Assembly: GCF_007970465.1 (NCBI RefSeq)
Contig: NZ_CP042429.1
Span: 2,666,001 to 2,730,000, forward strand
Length of the DNA stretch: 64,000 bases
Direction: 5' to 3'
Origin: Corynebacterium nuruki S6-4
GTDB taxonomy: Bacteria; Actinomycetota; Actinomycetes; Mycobacteriales; Mycobacteriaceae
Part shown: positions 21,787 through 29,291 of the stretch, piece by piece
Numbering within the stretch: the first letter of the stretch is position 1
How the letters are laid out: every line of letters begins with the position of its first letter
The notes under the pieces: generated by a model
Database searches by the model: none
What the model was told of the DNA's origin: nothing
Seen by the model: the letters and a program-made list of their open reading frames with translations, nothing else
Program-made: the position numbers and the translations under genes

Positions 21787-23155
21787 CCTGCTGATCTACG
21801 GGGAGATCGGCTGGGAGGTGCAGGCCGACCAGGTGGTCCGTGACATCACGGATGCTGACGGTGACCTCACCATCCGGGTGAACTCCCCTGGTGGGGATGT
21901 CTATCAGGGTCTCGCCATCATGAACGCTCTGCGTGCTCACGATGGGGTGGTCACCGCGGTGGTCGAGGGGCTGGCTGCTTCGGCGGCGTCGTTCATCGCC
22001 GTGGGCGGTGCGGACCGAGTCATCGTCCGACCGACTGCCGAGATCATGATCCACGAGGCCATGAGCTTCGTCGGTGGGAACGCGGACGAGATGCAGAAGG
22101 CGATCACGGACCTGGACCGCATCTCCGCGAACCTCGCCTCGATCTACGCCGAGAAGGCCGGCGGGGATCCGGGGGAGTGGCGCGACCAGATGAAGGCGGA
22201 GACATGGTTCTCCGCTCAGGAGGCCGTGGACGCCGGTCTGGCGGATGCGGTGGAGGACGGCCGGAAGCAGGACGCGGAGAAGCGTCCCGCGGCGCTGGGC
22301 CGGTCACCGGTCCTCGCATCGTTCCGGTACGCGGGTCGCCGGGCTGCCCCGGCGCCCACTGTCAACAGCCCTGCGGGGCGGAAGGAGGAGCGCATGAGTG
22401 CGCTTGCTGACCTGGCACGGGAAACCGGGCTGGACGAGAACACCATCCGGGCGGCTCTCGCCCGCGAGGTGAAGAACGAGGAACTGAAGGTCACGAACGT
22501 TGTGGACCTCACCTACCCGGAGGACATCGACGTTGTACCGACCGGGCAGGTCACGGTCGAACCGGAGGGCGAAGTTCCCGAGGGTGTCACCTTCGAGCTG
22601 ACGGAGTCGCCGGAGGAGTGGGATGCGGAGGTCGATGAGACCACCGGCACGCTCACGGTGACTGCCCCGTCTTCGGTCGACCCTGGCGATTCGGCAGACT
22701 TCACGGTGGCTGTCTCCGGTGGCGATGAGCCGCTGGAACTGTCGGTCACGGTGACCGTCAAGGCCGCATCCGATGAGGGTTCCGAGGAGCCTTCTGAGCC
22801 GAACCCTGAGCCGGATCGGGTGACCCTGGACCGGGACACGTTCAACGAGCTGCAGCGAGCAGCCGCACTCGGCGCCGAAGCCTACAACAAGGCTCAGGAG
22901 GCCGAGCGCGTCGCCGAGGTGGACCAGTGGATCAAGGACGGCCGTATCAACGTCGCCCTCCGGTCCAAGGCCATCAAGGAGATGCACCGCGACCCGGAGG
23001 CCGCCCGGAAGAACTTCGGATCCAACCCGAAGAACACCATCCCCGTCCGGGAGATCGGCCACGGCCAGGACCGCGAGGACACCGAGACCGCCGCTCACGC
23101 TTCACTGCGTGACCGTGCGGCCCGGGCGAACCTCTTCCCGAAGCCGCGGCTCTAA
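21779..23155 (+). CDS. ClpP-type prohead protease fused to scaffold, with Ig-like insert
   Basis: 458 residues from ATG 21779 (GGAGGTGCAGG upstream). Residues 1-165 are an S14/ClpP-like head maturation protease: RVNSPGGDVYQGLAIMNAL, catalytic Ser in GLAASAASFIAVGG, His in IMIHEAMSF. After residue 205 follows a scaffold-like part beginning MSALADLARETGLDENTIRAALARE. An Ig-like beta domain (about 235-325; LTYPEDIDVVPTGQVTV, TLTVTAPSSVDPGDSADFTV) is inserted there, resembling Rib/YPDG surface-protein repeats. The C-terminal helical end (EAYNKAQEAERVAEVDQWI) is typical of scaffold proteins. Confidence 0.85.
   Translation: MSDLLIYGEIGWEVQADQVVRDITDADGDLTIRVNSPGGDVYQGLAIMNALRAHDGVVTAVVEGLAASAASFIAVGGADRVIVRPTAEIMIHEAMSFVGGNADEMQKAITDLDRISANLASIYAEKAGGDPGEWRDQMKAETWFSAQEAVDAGLADAVEDGRKQDAEKRPAALGRSPVLASFRYAGRRAAPAPTVNSPAGRKEERMSALADLARETGLDENTIRAALAREVKNEELKVTNVVDLTYPEDIDVVPTGQVTVEPEGEVPEGVTFELTESPEEWDAEVDETTGTLTVTAPSSVDPGDSADFTVAVSGGDEPLELSVTVTVKAASDEGSEEPSEPNPEPDRVTLDRDTFNELQRAAALGAEAYNKAQEAERVAEVDQWIKDGRINVALRSKAIKEMHRDPEAARKNFGSNPKNTIPVREIGHGQDREDTETAAHASLRDRAARANLFPKPRL
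22394..23155 (+). CDS. In-frame nested scaffolding protein
   Basis: ATG 22394 lies in frame inside the protease gene directly after a near-perfect ribosome binding site (GGAAGGAGGAG, 22380-22390), unusual inside a coding region. It would give a 253-residue scaffold without the protease, the arrangement of lambda C/Nu3. The product carries the Ig-like insert and the helical C-terminus. Confidence 0.6.
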   Translation: MSALADLARETGLDENTIRAALAREVKNEELKVTNVVDLTYPEDIDVVPTGQVTVEPEGEVPEGVTFELTESPEEWDAEVDETTGTLTVTAPSSVDPGDSADFTVAVSGGDEPLELSVTVTVKAASDEGSEEPSEPNPEPDRVTLDRDTFNELQRAAALGAEAYNKAQEAERVAEVDQWIKDGRINVALRSKAIKEMHRDPEAARKNFGSNPKNTIPVREIGHGQDREDTETAAHASLRDRAARANLFPKPRL

Positions 23156-23179
23156 CCAACAACGAAACGGAGGGACATT

Positions 23180-23614
23180 ATGTCCAACCCCACTTTCCGC
23201 ACTGGTGACCTGACCCGCGAGGCGGGCGCACTGGTGGAGAAGTTCCACCTCGTCAAGACGGTGGACGGCAAGGTCCAGCACAACGACAAGGGCACTTTCC
23301 CGGCCGGCGCGGTCACTGAGTCCGCCGAGCCGGAGGGCACCCCGGAGGACAACGTCCTCAACCATGGTCTTCCCCGCTTCGTCCGGGTTCAGACCTCGCA
23401 GCGTGTCGTGAAGATCGCCACGAAGGATGACTTCACCCTCGACGGTGACGTGTTCGCCGCTGACGGTGGCGAGGTCGCGAAGTCCGGTTCCGTGAAGGTC
23501 GGCGTCGCCGCTTCCGCCACGGAGGGTGGCCTGGTGCGTGTGCACCTGTTCCACCCGTCTGTCCTCGCTGGCGGCGCTGCCGACAACGGTGGCGGAGCTG
23601 CTGAGGGGGAATAG
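23180..23614 (+). CDS. Capsid decoration (head-stabilising) protein
   Basis: 144 residues. The DUF2190/gpD-like pattern is visible: TREAGALVEKFHLVKTVDGKVQHND, FPAGAVTESAEPEGT, GSVKVGVAASATEGGLVRVHLF. Located between protease/scaffold and major capsid, the usual place. It is followed by two hairpins. Confidence 0.78.
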   Translation: MSNPTFRTGDLTREAGALVEKFHLVKTVDGKVQHNDKGTFPAGAVTESAEPEGTPEDNVLNHGLPRFVRVQTSQRVVKIATKDDFTLDGDVFAADGGEVAKSGSVKVGVAASATEGGLVRVHLFHPSVLAGGAADNGGGAAEGE

Positions 23615-23616
23615 GC

Positions 23617-23649
23617 GGCCCGCTGCCCCTGACCCTGGGGTAGCGGGCC
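23617..23649 (+). terminator. Strong hairpin after decoration gene
   Basis: GGCCCGCT (23617-23624) pairs with AGCGGGCC (23642-23649), with an inner CCCC/GGGG helix. It starts three bases after the stop codon. A related hairpin follows the major tail gene (28429-28469). Confidence 0.6.
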
Positions 23650-23674
23650 TCACCGGCCCCAACCTGCACTGAAC

Positions 23675-23707
23675 AACCCCCACCCTCCTCGCGAGGGGCG
23701 GGGGTTT
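23675..23707 (+). terminator. Terminator before major capsid gene
   Basis: AACCCCCACCCTC pairs with GAGGGGCGGGGGTTTT (one mismatch), ending in a T run. It lies 38 bases before the major capsid start. In a late operon it probably attenuates or protects mRNA ends rather than ending transcription fully. Confidence 0.65.
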
Positions 23708-23745
23708 TCGCATACCCAAACCCCCTCATAAGGAGGACAGCCAGA

Positions 23746-24672
23746 ATGGCTAACCATCTCACTTCGGCCTTCGGCGGCGATACGATCACCGTCGATGAGG
23801 CCATCAAGGACCCCACCTTCATCCCGGAGCGAGTCCTCGAGAACCTCGACGGAGCCTTCCTCGAGGCAGCCCTGTTCCGCAACGGCGGCAGCAACGACGG
23901 TGTCGTCGCCTACCGCGAGGCTGCGAGCCCGTACCTCAACGACGACGCGGAGAACGTCGCCGAGTTCGCCGAGATCCCGGTCTCCGACCTGAACCGCGGC
24001 AAGCTCAACAAGATCGTCGGCGCGAAGGAAGCCCTCGCGATCCGCGTCTCCTGGGAGATGCGCCGCTTCAACAAGATCGACATGCTCACCAAGCAGACCA
24101 CCGCTCTGCAGAACACCATGGTCAAGAACGGTGTCGAGGCGTCCCTCAAGGCGTTCGACGCCGCCGACGTGCAGCAGCTCGCCGTCGCCTCCGACTGGGA
24201 GTCCGCCGACGCTGACCCGATGCGGGACATCCGCCAGGCGAAGCGCCTCATCTCCACGGCGAAGTCCCCGGACGATGAGCAGGCGCTGATGGGCTACAAG
24301 CCGGACATCATCGTCCTGAACGACGCGACCCTGGACCTCGCACTGTTCTCCGAGAACGTGCAGAAGTTCTACAACGGCAACGCCGCGATCGAGAACCCGA
24401 TCTACCAGGGTATCCAGCCCGCCACCCTCGCTGGTCTCCGCGTGGTCACCAGCCCGTGGATCCCTGAGGGTGACGTGATGATCATGGAGTCCGGTGTCGC
24501 CGGCTTCGTGTCCGAGGCGCAGCCTCTCACCCTCACCCCGCTCTACAGCGAGGGTGGGGAGCAGACCTACGGTGGCCCGAACCAGTCCTGGCGTGTCGAT
24601 GCCTTCCGGCACCGCGTCCTCGCCGTGGATAACCCGCTGGCGGTCGTGAAGCTCACCGGGATCGAGAAGTGA
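23746..24672 (+). CDS. Major capsid protein
   Basis: 308 residues, HK97-fold type by layout: ITVDEAIKDPTFIPERVLENLDGAFLEAALFRNGG (N-arm/E-loop), VSWEMRRFNKIDMLTKQTTAL (spine helix) and the C-terminal P/A-domain strands (ADVQQLAVASDW, LAGLRVVTSPWIPEGDVMIMESG). It has a strong ribosome binding site (TAAGGAGG). It matches actinophage major capsids in length and order. The protease upstream presumably matures the prohead. Confidence 0.88.
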   Translation: MANHLTSAFGGDTITVDEAIKDPTFIPERVLENLDGAFLEAALFRNGGSNDGVVAYREAASPYLNDDAENVAEFAEIPVSDLNRGKLNKIVGAKEALAIRVSWEMRRFNKIDMLTKQTTALQNTMVKNGVEASLKAFDAADVQQLAVASDWESADADPMRDIRQAKRLISTAKSPDDEQALMGYKPDIIVLNDATLDLALFSENVQKFYNGNAAIENPIYQGIQPATLAGLRVVTSPWIPEGDVMIMESGVAGFVSEAQPLTLTPLYSEGGEQTYGGPNQSWRVDAFRHRVLAVDNPLAVVKLTGIEK

Positions 24673-25007
24673 GCCTGACCGCCCGGATCGCCTGGCCCTC
24701 TCGGGAAGACGGGCGGACGGTCTGGTACCGTCCTGGTGACCAGATCCCTGAGGATCATCCGAAGCGGGACTGGCTGCTGCGGTCTGGCATCGCTGTGGAC
24801 GCTGATCTGCAGCCCGCTCCGGAGCCGACGCCTGCCCCTGCCCCGGAGCCGAAGCACGCTGTGTCGGATGCTCCGGCGCCGGATTGTCCGTCGGTGAAGC
24901 GGCCCGCTAAGGCCGCAAGCATTGACTCGTGGCGGACGTATGCGGTCGCCCGGGGCGTCGACCCGAAGGGCATGTCGAAGAAGGATCTCATCGCCGCGCT
25001 GCGGTGA
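24669..25007 (+). CDS. Head-region protein with C-terminal SAP/HeH-like motif
   Basis: 112 residues from GTG 24669, overlapping the capsid stop. The N-terminal part (RPGDQIPEDHPKRDWLLRSGIAV) resembles small head-tail proteins. A Pro/Ala linker (PAPEPTPAPAPEP) leads to DSWRTYAVARGVDPKGMSKKDLIAALR, a helix-extended-loop-helix shape. Function unknown. Confidence 0.65.
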   Translation: MSLTARIAWPSREDGRTVWYRPGDQIPEDHPKRDWLLRSGIAVDADLQPAPEPTPAPAPEPKHAVSDAPAPDCPSVKRPAKAASIDSWRTYAVARGVDPKGMSKKDLIAALR

Positions 25008-25024
25008 GCCAGGAGGGAGGCACG

Positions 25025-25453
25025 ATGCTTGTCTCACTGACTGACGTGACCAGTCGCCTGCCGACGCCGATCCCGCCGGAGGAAGCGGCCCGGGTGGGAC
25101 TACTCATCGGCGATGCCGAGGAGATCATTCGGGACGCGTTCGCCCGCGAGGGTCGTGACTTCGACGTGGAGTCAAAGATCCCGTGGGTGGAGCATGCTGC
25201 GGCCCGGGTGATCCGGGACATGGTGGCTGCTGCGGTGATCATCGGCCCGAACGTGGGTGATGCTTCGGCGTCGTCCACGACGGGTGCCGAGTCGGATTCC
25301 CGGACACTGCGGACGGATCTCCCGGTGATGGTGTCGTTCGGACGACTGATCCTGACGAACGCCCACCGGAAGGAACTGGGGCTCGGCGTGTCGGCGTTGC
25401 CGTCCGGCAGGTTCCCTGCTCCGTGGCGGTGGCCGGAGCGGAGGCTTCGATGA
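25025..25453 (+). CDS. Head-tail connector (adaptor)
   Basis: 142 residues from ATG 25025. Helical start IPPEEAARVGLLIGDAEEIIRDAFAREG and VEHAAARVIRDMVAAAV match Gp19/Gp15-type neck adaptors that extend the portal. Ends four bases into the next gene. Confidence 0.7.
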   Translation: MLVSLTDVTSRLPTPIPPEEAARVGLLIGDAEEIIRDAFAREGRDFDVESKIPWVEHAAARVIRDMVAAAVIIGPNVGDASASSTTGAESDSRTLRTDLPVMVSFGRLILTNAHRKELGLGVSALPSGRFPAPWRWPERRLR

Positions 25454-25785
25454 ACGGAGCTTTCGAGCCGGTGACGATTCAGGATCGGCCGACCACGGAC
25501 GATGACGGGAACCTCGTCGGCGGTGGTGATCCGGTGACGGTGACGTGCCGGGTGCAGCCACTGGTCCTCGATGAGGACGTGGCCCGGGACAAGGACGGGA
25601 CGTTCACCGAACTGCGCGTGTTCGCCCCTGCCGGTACTCGGGTCACCGCCAGGTCTGAGGTGTGGATCCGGGGCGTGCTGTTCCGCGTGTCGGAGCCACC
25701 GCATAACTGGTCGATGTATCGGCGCCCGGTACTGGCCCGGCATCGCCCGTCTGTCGTCTTCATCGCGAAGCGAGGTGAGGGCTGA
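25450..25785 (+). CDS. Head-tail joining protein (stopper-like)
   Basis: 111 residues from ATG 25450. A beta-rich protein (VTIQDRPTTDDDGN, VTVTCRVQPLVL, EVWIRGVLFRVSEPPHNW) with the size and place of head-completion/stopper proteins. Its stop overlaps the next start. Confidence 0.65.
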   Translation: MNGAFEPVTIQDRPTTDDDGNLVGGGDPVTVTCRVQPLVLDEDVARDKDGTFTELRVFAPAGTRVTARSEVWIRGVLFRVSEPPHNWSMYRRPVLARHRPSVVFIAKRGEG

Positions 25786-26075
25786 TGGCGAAGCGCAATG
25801 GTGCGACGGTCCGCATCACCCCGGAGGGAGCTCGTGTGATCTTCGGGATGCTGGATCAGACCGTCTACGCTGCGGGCCGGAATATTGCGGGCCGGGTGCC
25901 TGCCGAGATCGCGTCTGCGAATTCGGAGAACCTGGTGGACCGCAATGGCCGGCCGGTGGCCATGGTTGCCCTGACGGAGCCGAATGGGCTGGCGATTCAG
26001 GCGAAGCACGGCACTCTCACTCGGTCTGCTGCCGAGGAGGGTGCCGATGTGCACCGCTATCCGAGGGGTAGGTGA
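25785..26075 (+). CDS. Minor tail/neck protein (Gp10-like)
   Basis: 96 residues. GARVIFGMLDQTVYAAGRNIAGRVPAEI resembles HK97 gp10-like tail completion proteins. It precedes the interrupted tail-terminator gene. Confidence 0.6.
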   Translation: MAKRNGATVRITPEGARVIFGMLDQTVYAAGRNIAGRVPAEIASANSENLVDRNGRPVAMVALTEPNGLAIQAKHGTLTRSAAEEGADVHRYPRGR

Positions 26076-26267
26076 TGCCTGGTGCTTGTGCAGCAGGATG
26101 CCCCGCTGATGATCCGCCAGGCTCTCCGCGGTCAAATCGCTGGCCCGGTCCGGGCTGAACTGCCGGACGGGTGGTCTCCGAGGGATGGCCCTGCGGTGGG
26201 CCTGACCCCCGTGTGGTGGACACCCTGACCCCGGCGATGCGCCGGGAAAGAAAGGTAGTGTTCCACC

Positions 26268-26570
26268 ATGCCCCTGAAGACCTACTCGGAGCAGTTCAAA
26301 CGTGACGCCGTCGCCCTCTACGAGTCCACCGAAGGCGCGTCACTGAAATCCGTGGCCGCCGAACTCGGGATCAACCGCAACACCCTCAAAGCCTGGGTCG
26401 CCCGCTTCTCCGCCAACCCGCGGGCCGGCAGCACCGACGATTCCCCGGCAGCCGTGATCACCGATGCTGAACGGATCCGACAGCTCGAACGCGACAACGC
26501 CAGACTCCGGGAGGAACGCGACATCCTGCGGCGGGCCGCGAAGTATTTCGCGGAAGAGACGAACTGGTGA
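26268..26570 (+). CDS. IS3 transposase OrfA
   Basis: 100 residues. HTH (SLKSVAAELGINRNTLKAWVARF) followed by a leucine-zipper-like coiled coil (IRQLERDNARLREERDILRRAAKYF), the standard IS3-family OrfA. It ends four bases inside orfB, where frameshifting or re-initiation makes OrfAB. Confidence 0.93.
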   Translation: MPLKTYSEQFKRDAVALYESTEGASLKSVAAELGINRNTLKAWVARFSANPRAGSTDDSPAAVITDAERIRQLERDNARLREERDILRRAAKYFAEETNW

Positions 26571-27517
26571 GCCGCTTCAAGTTCGTTGACGACACCCGCA
26601 CCGACTACCCGGTCAAGCGGCTCTGCGAGGTCCTGAACCTCAACAGGTCCTCCTACTACAAGTGGAAAGCCTCAACCCCCGCACGCAACCAACGCACCTG
26701 TGACGATGCGCTGCTGGCAGCCAGGATCACCGTCATCTTCAACGATCACGACGGGTGCTACGGAGCCAAGCGCATCGCCGCTGAACTCAACGATGTCGCC
26801 GACCCCGGTGACCTTGGGGACCTCGGTGACCTCGGCGATGACGTACCCGTCGACGCACAACAGCCGGTGAACCATAAGCGTGTCGCCCGGCTGATGAAGA
26901 CCAACGGCCTGGCCGGGTACGTCCGGCGCCGACGGGTGACCACCACCGTCGCCGATACGTCCCGACGGGTCTTCGCCGACCTCGTCAACCGCAGGTTCAC
27001 CGCCGAGGACCCCAACAAGGTCTACGTGGGTGACATTACCTACCTGCCGATATCCGACGGGTCGAACATGTACCTGGCCACGGTCATCGACTGCTTCTCC
27101 CGCCGGCTGGTCGGCTTCGCGATCGCCGACCACATGCGCACCAGTCTGGTCGTCGATGCACTGAACTCGGCGGCCGGTCAACGCGGGAGTCTCGCCGGGG
27201 CGATCTTCCACTCCGACCACGGCAGCGTGTACACCTCCGGGACGTTCCAGAAAGCCTGCCGGGAGCTCGGAGTCCGGCAGTCGATGGGGGCGGTCGGTAC
27301 GAGCGCGGACAATGCTCTGGCGGAGTCGTTCAACGCCGCACTGAAACGTGAGGTCCTCAAAGACGACAGGACCTTCGCCAACCAGTTGGTGTGCCGTCGG
27401 GACGTGTTCCGGTGGTGCGTGCGTTACAACACAACTCGTCGGCATTCCTGGTGCAGGTACCTCTCGCCACAGGTCTACGAGGCCCGGAGTTCGGGTAGAC
27501 TCCGACTCGTATCCTGA
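26567..27517 (+). CDS. IS3 transposase OrfB (DDE integrase)
   Basis: 316 residues. The rve catalytic core has Asp in VYVGDITYLPI, Asp in FHSDHGSVYTS and Glu in NALAESFNAALKREV. The HTH_21 part (YGAKRIAAELN) is separated from NHKRVARLMKTNGLAGY by an unusual acidic insert with repeated GDL units (about residues 80-105). Confidence 0.92.
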   Translation: MSRFKFVDDTRTDYPVKRLCEVLNLNRSSYYKWKASTPARNQRTCDDALLAARITVIFNDHDGCYGAKRIAAELNDVADPGDLGDLGDLGDDVPVDAQQPVNHKRVARLMKTNGLAGYVRRRRVTTTVADTSRRVFADLVNRRFTAEDPNKVYVGDITYLPISDGSNMYLATVIDCFSRRLVGFAIADHMRTSLVVDALNSAAGQRGSLAGAIFHSDHGSVYTSGTFQKACRELGVRQSMGAVGTSADNALAESFNAALKREVLKDDRTFANQLVCRRDVFRWCVRYNTTRRHSWCRYLSPQVYEARSSGRLRLVS

Positions 27518-27820
27518 ATCACATCCCCGTGTCCACCATCCGGGGTTCGGGCCCGGTGACGGTCGTGGGGGATGGGACGCCCCACACGGAGCGGGCGTGG
27601 ACCCGGGAGAACGTCAGGTGCTGCGTGTACGCCGCAGACGAGCCTGGCGCCCGGCAGCTCGCCACCCTGATCGATGCGTACCTACTGGACCCCGCGACGG
27701 TGCGGGGTCTTTCCATTTTCCCCGGTGCTGGGCTGGTCACTGCTCGTGACGTGAAGCTCGGCTGCTGGGTCGCGGCCGTCACAGTGCGGGCGGCCACCAA
27801 CAGGAAGGAAGTGAACCCCG

Positions 27821-28426
27821 ATGGCTGACGAGAAGGTCGACGTCGAGAAGAACGTCAACATCTGGAAGAACGCTGAGGTCTACGTCTCGGACAACGAGGA
27901 CGCGCAGATCGAGGCTGACGGCACGTTCGGTGATGAGTGGCTGCAGGTCGGCATGCTCGCCGGCGGTTCGTCCATCGGACAGGAGCGCGACGCTGACCGT
28001 AACGAGGTCGAGGGATGGGGCGCTCAGCTGATCACCACTGAGCAGAAGTTCAAGAAGGACACCCGAACCTTCACCGCGCTCGAGGATACGGCGACCACGT
28101 TCGGTCTCCTGTACCCCAACTCGAAGTACAACGAGGGCGGTGTGACCATCGTCCTCGCCCCGGAGGACGCGAAGAAGGTCATCGCGTTCAAGACCACCAA
28201 CCAGCACGGCAAGGCGCTGATCGAGGTGTCCCGCGTCCCGGCGAACATCTACCCCTCCTCGATGGACAAGAACGATGACGGCGCGTCGTCCACCGAGTTC
28301 ACTGCGGAGGTCCGCAAGGACGCTGATGGTGCCCTGTACGAGCGTGCGACGTTCGATGAGGATGCCACGAACGTGAACCCGGAGATCACCCGATTCAAGC
28401 AGGGTGGCGGTTCTGAGGGGGAATAG
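27821..28426 (+). CDS. Major tail protein
   Basis: 201 residues; forms the siphophage tail tube. The beta-rich sequence (NVNIWKNAEVYVSDNEDAQIEADGTFGDEWLQVGML, TTFGLLYPNSKYNEGG, KALIEVSRVPANIYPSS) and place between tail terminator and tail chaperones support the call. It starts eight bases before the end of the disrupted terminator gene, with GAAGGAAG upstream. Followed by a strong hairpin. Confidence 0.82.
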   Translation: MADEKVDVEKNVNIWKNAEVYVSDNEDAQIEADGTFGDEWLQVGMLAGGSSIGQERDADRNEVEGWGAQLITTEQKFKKDTRTFTALEDTATTFGLLYPNSKYNEGGVTIVLAPEDAKKVIAFKTTNQHGKALIEVSRVPANIYPSSMDKNDDGASSTEFTAEVRKDADGALYERATFDEDATNVNPEITRFKQGGGSEGE

Positions 28427-28428
28427 GC

Positions 28429-28469
28429 GGCCCCCTGCCGCTGGTCCTGGGCTAGCGGTAGTCGGGGCC
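28429..28469 (+). terminator. Hairpin after major tail gene
   Basis: GGCCCC (28429-28434) pairs with GGGGCC (28464-28469), with an inner CCGCT/AGCGG helix. It begins three bases after the stop, like the related hairpin after the decoration gene; the preceding bases GAGGGGGAATAGGCGGCCC are shared by both sites. Confidence 0.55.
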
Positions 28470-28508
28470 TGCCCCCCCCAATCATGATTCAAGCCTGAGG
28501 AGGCAGCT

Positions 28509-28832
28509 ATGGCTTTCGAGCCGCAGGAATGGAAGGCCGGGGACAAGTACCCGGCAGACCGGCTCACCGAGCTGGAGAAGATCGTCGTGGCGAAGGCTGC
28601 GAAGGGCGACAAGGGCGACAAGGGCGACAAGGGCGACGCCGGTGCCCCCGGTAAGGATGGCGCCAAGGGTGAGAAGGGTGACCCCGGCGAGAAGGGTGCT
28701 CAGGGCGCCCCGGGGACCCCTGGTAAGGACGGTGCGAAGGGCGATCCTGGCAAGGACGCTACGCCGCAGTTCACCGCCGATGAGGTCACCAAGATCAAGG
28801 GCCTCATCGCCGACCCGCCCGCCGAGGGTTAA
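28509..28832 (+). CDS. Collagen-like virion protein
   Basis: 107 residues. Residues 33-85 are Gly-X-Y repeats (KGDKGDKGDKGDAGAPGKDG and on), which form collagen-type triple helices. The flanks are short non-collagen ends (MAFEPQEWKAGDKYPADRLTELEKI; FTADEVTKIKGLIAD) that may trimerise or dock. Such proteins decorate phage tails or heads. Its place after the major tail gene is unusual. Confidence 0.75.
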   Translation: MAFEPQEWKAGDKYPADRLTELEKIVVAKAAKGDKGDKGDKGDAGAPGKDGAKGEKGDPGEKGAQGAPGTPGKDGAKGDPGKDATPQFTADEVTKIKGLIADPPAEG

Positions 28833-28949
28833 TCGGCGGGGCCGTGGGGGTTCTTCATCCCCTGTTCGCACCTCCGCGGCCCCTCACACGACCTAGATCG
28901 TGAAGCGAACCAGGGAACCAAGCTTCAAGCCGAACAAGGGAGAAACATC

Positions 28950-29291
28950 ATGGCTAAGAACCAGCTCGGAACCAGCGAGGAAACGAAGAAGCGCATGGAC
29001 GCCGCCAAGGCAGCCGAAGGCCTCAAGAAGGAAGCCACCGGCGAGGTCATCGAACCCATCGACCTCACCGTCGAGGTGCAGGGCGAGGACATGACCTTCA
29101 GCGTCCCCGGCAGCATCGAGGACGCCCCCGCCGACGTGATCTTCTACATGGAGGACGAGAAGCCGATGAAGGCGTTCCGCACCCTCCTCGGCGAGGACGA
29201 GTTCCGCCGCATGCGCGCAGTCGGCGCCACCGTCCGTGACTTCACCCGCTTCATCGAGGCGTGGACTGAGGAGACCGGCCTGGGGAAATGA
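28950..29291 (+). CDS. Tail assembly chaperone, upstream gene (gpG-like)
   Basis: 113 residues (AAEGLKKEATGEVIEPIDLTVEVQGEDMTFSVPGSIEDAPADVIFY..., FTRFIEAWTEETGLGK). Typical placement before the tape measure, overlapping the next frame. The overlap sequence CTG GGG AAA TGA allows re-initiation at ATGA or a -1 slip on GGGGAAA. Confidence 0.75.
   Translation: MAKNQLGTSEETKKRMDAAKAAEGLKKEATGEVIEPIDLTVEVQGEDMTFSVPGSIEDAPADVIFYMEDEKPMKAFRTLLGEDEFRRMRAVGATVRDFTRFIEAWTEETGLGK

Larger units (their letters stand above)
26198..27554 (+). mobile_element. IS3-family insertion sequence, 1,357 bp
   Basis: Imperfect 26-bp terminal inverted repeats at 26198-26223 and 27529-27554 (22 of 26 match; both contain TGGTGGACAC and start GGGCC) enclose orfA and orfB. 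A 3-bp target duplication GGT lies at 26195-26197 and 27555-27557, as expected for IS3. Both orfs look intact, so the element may be active. Confidence 0.92.
26082..27828 (+). pseudogene. Tail terminator/completion gene interrupted by IS3 element
   Basis: The 5' part (GTG 26082 to 26197) reads MLVQQDAPLMIRQALRGQI and ends PDGWSPRDGPA. The 3' part (27558-27828) reads TVVGDGTPHTERAWTRENVRC and ends in ATNRKEVNPDG. Removing 26198-27557 (the IS plus one GGT copy) joins them in frame (DGPAVTVVGDGTPHT) into one protein of about 128 residues of the tail-terminator type (VYAADEPGARQLATLIDAYLLDPATVRGL). The break would block tail completion. An internal start at 27529 could still give a truncated C-terminal product. 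Confidence 0.85.
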
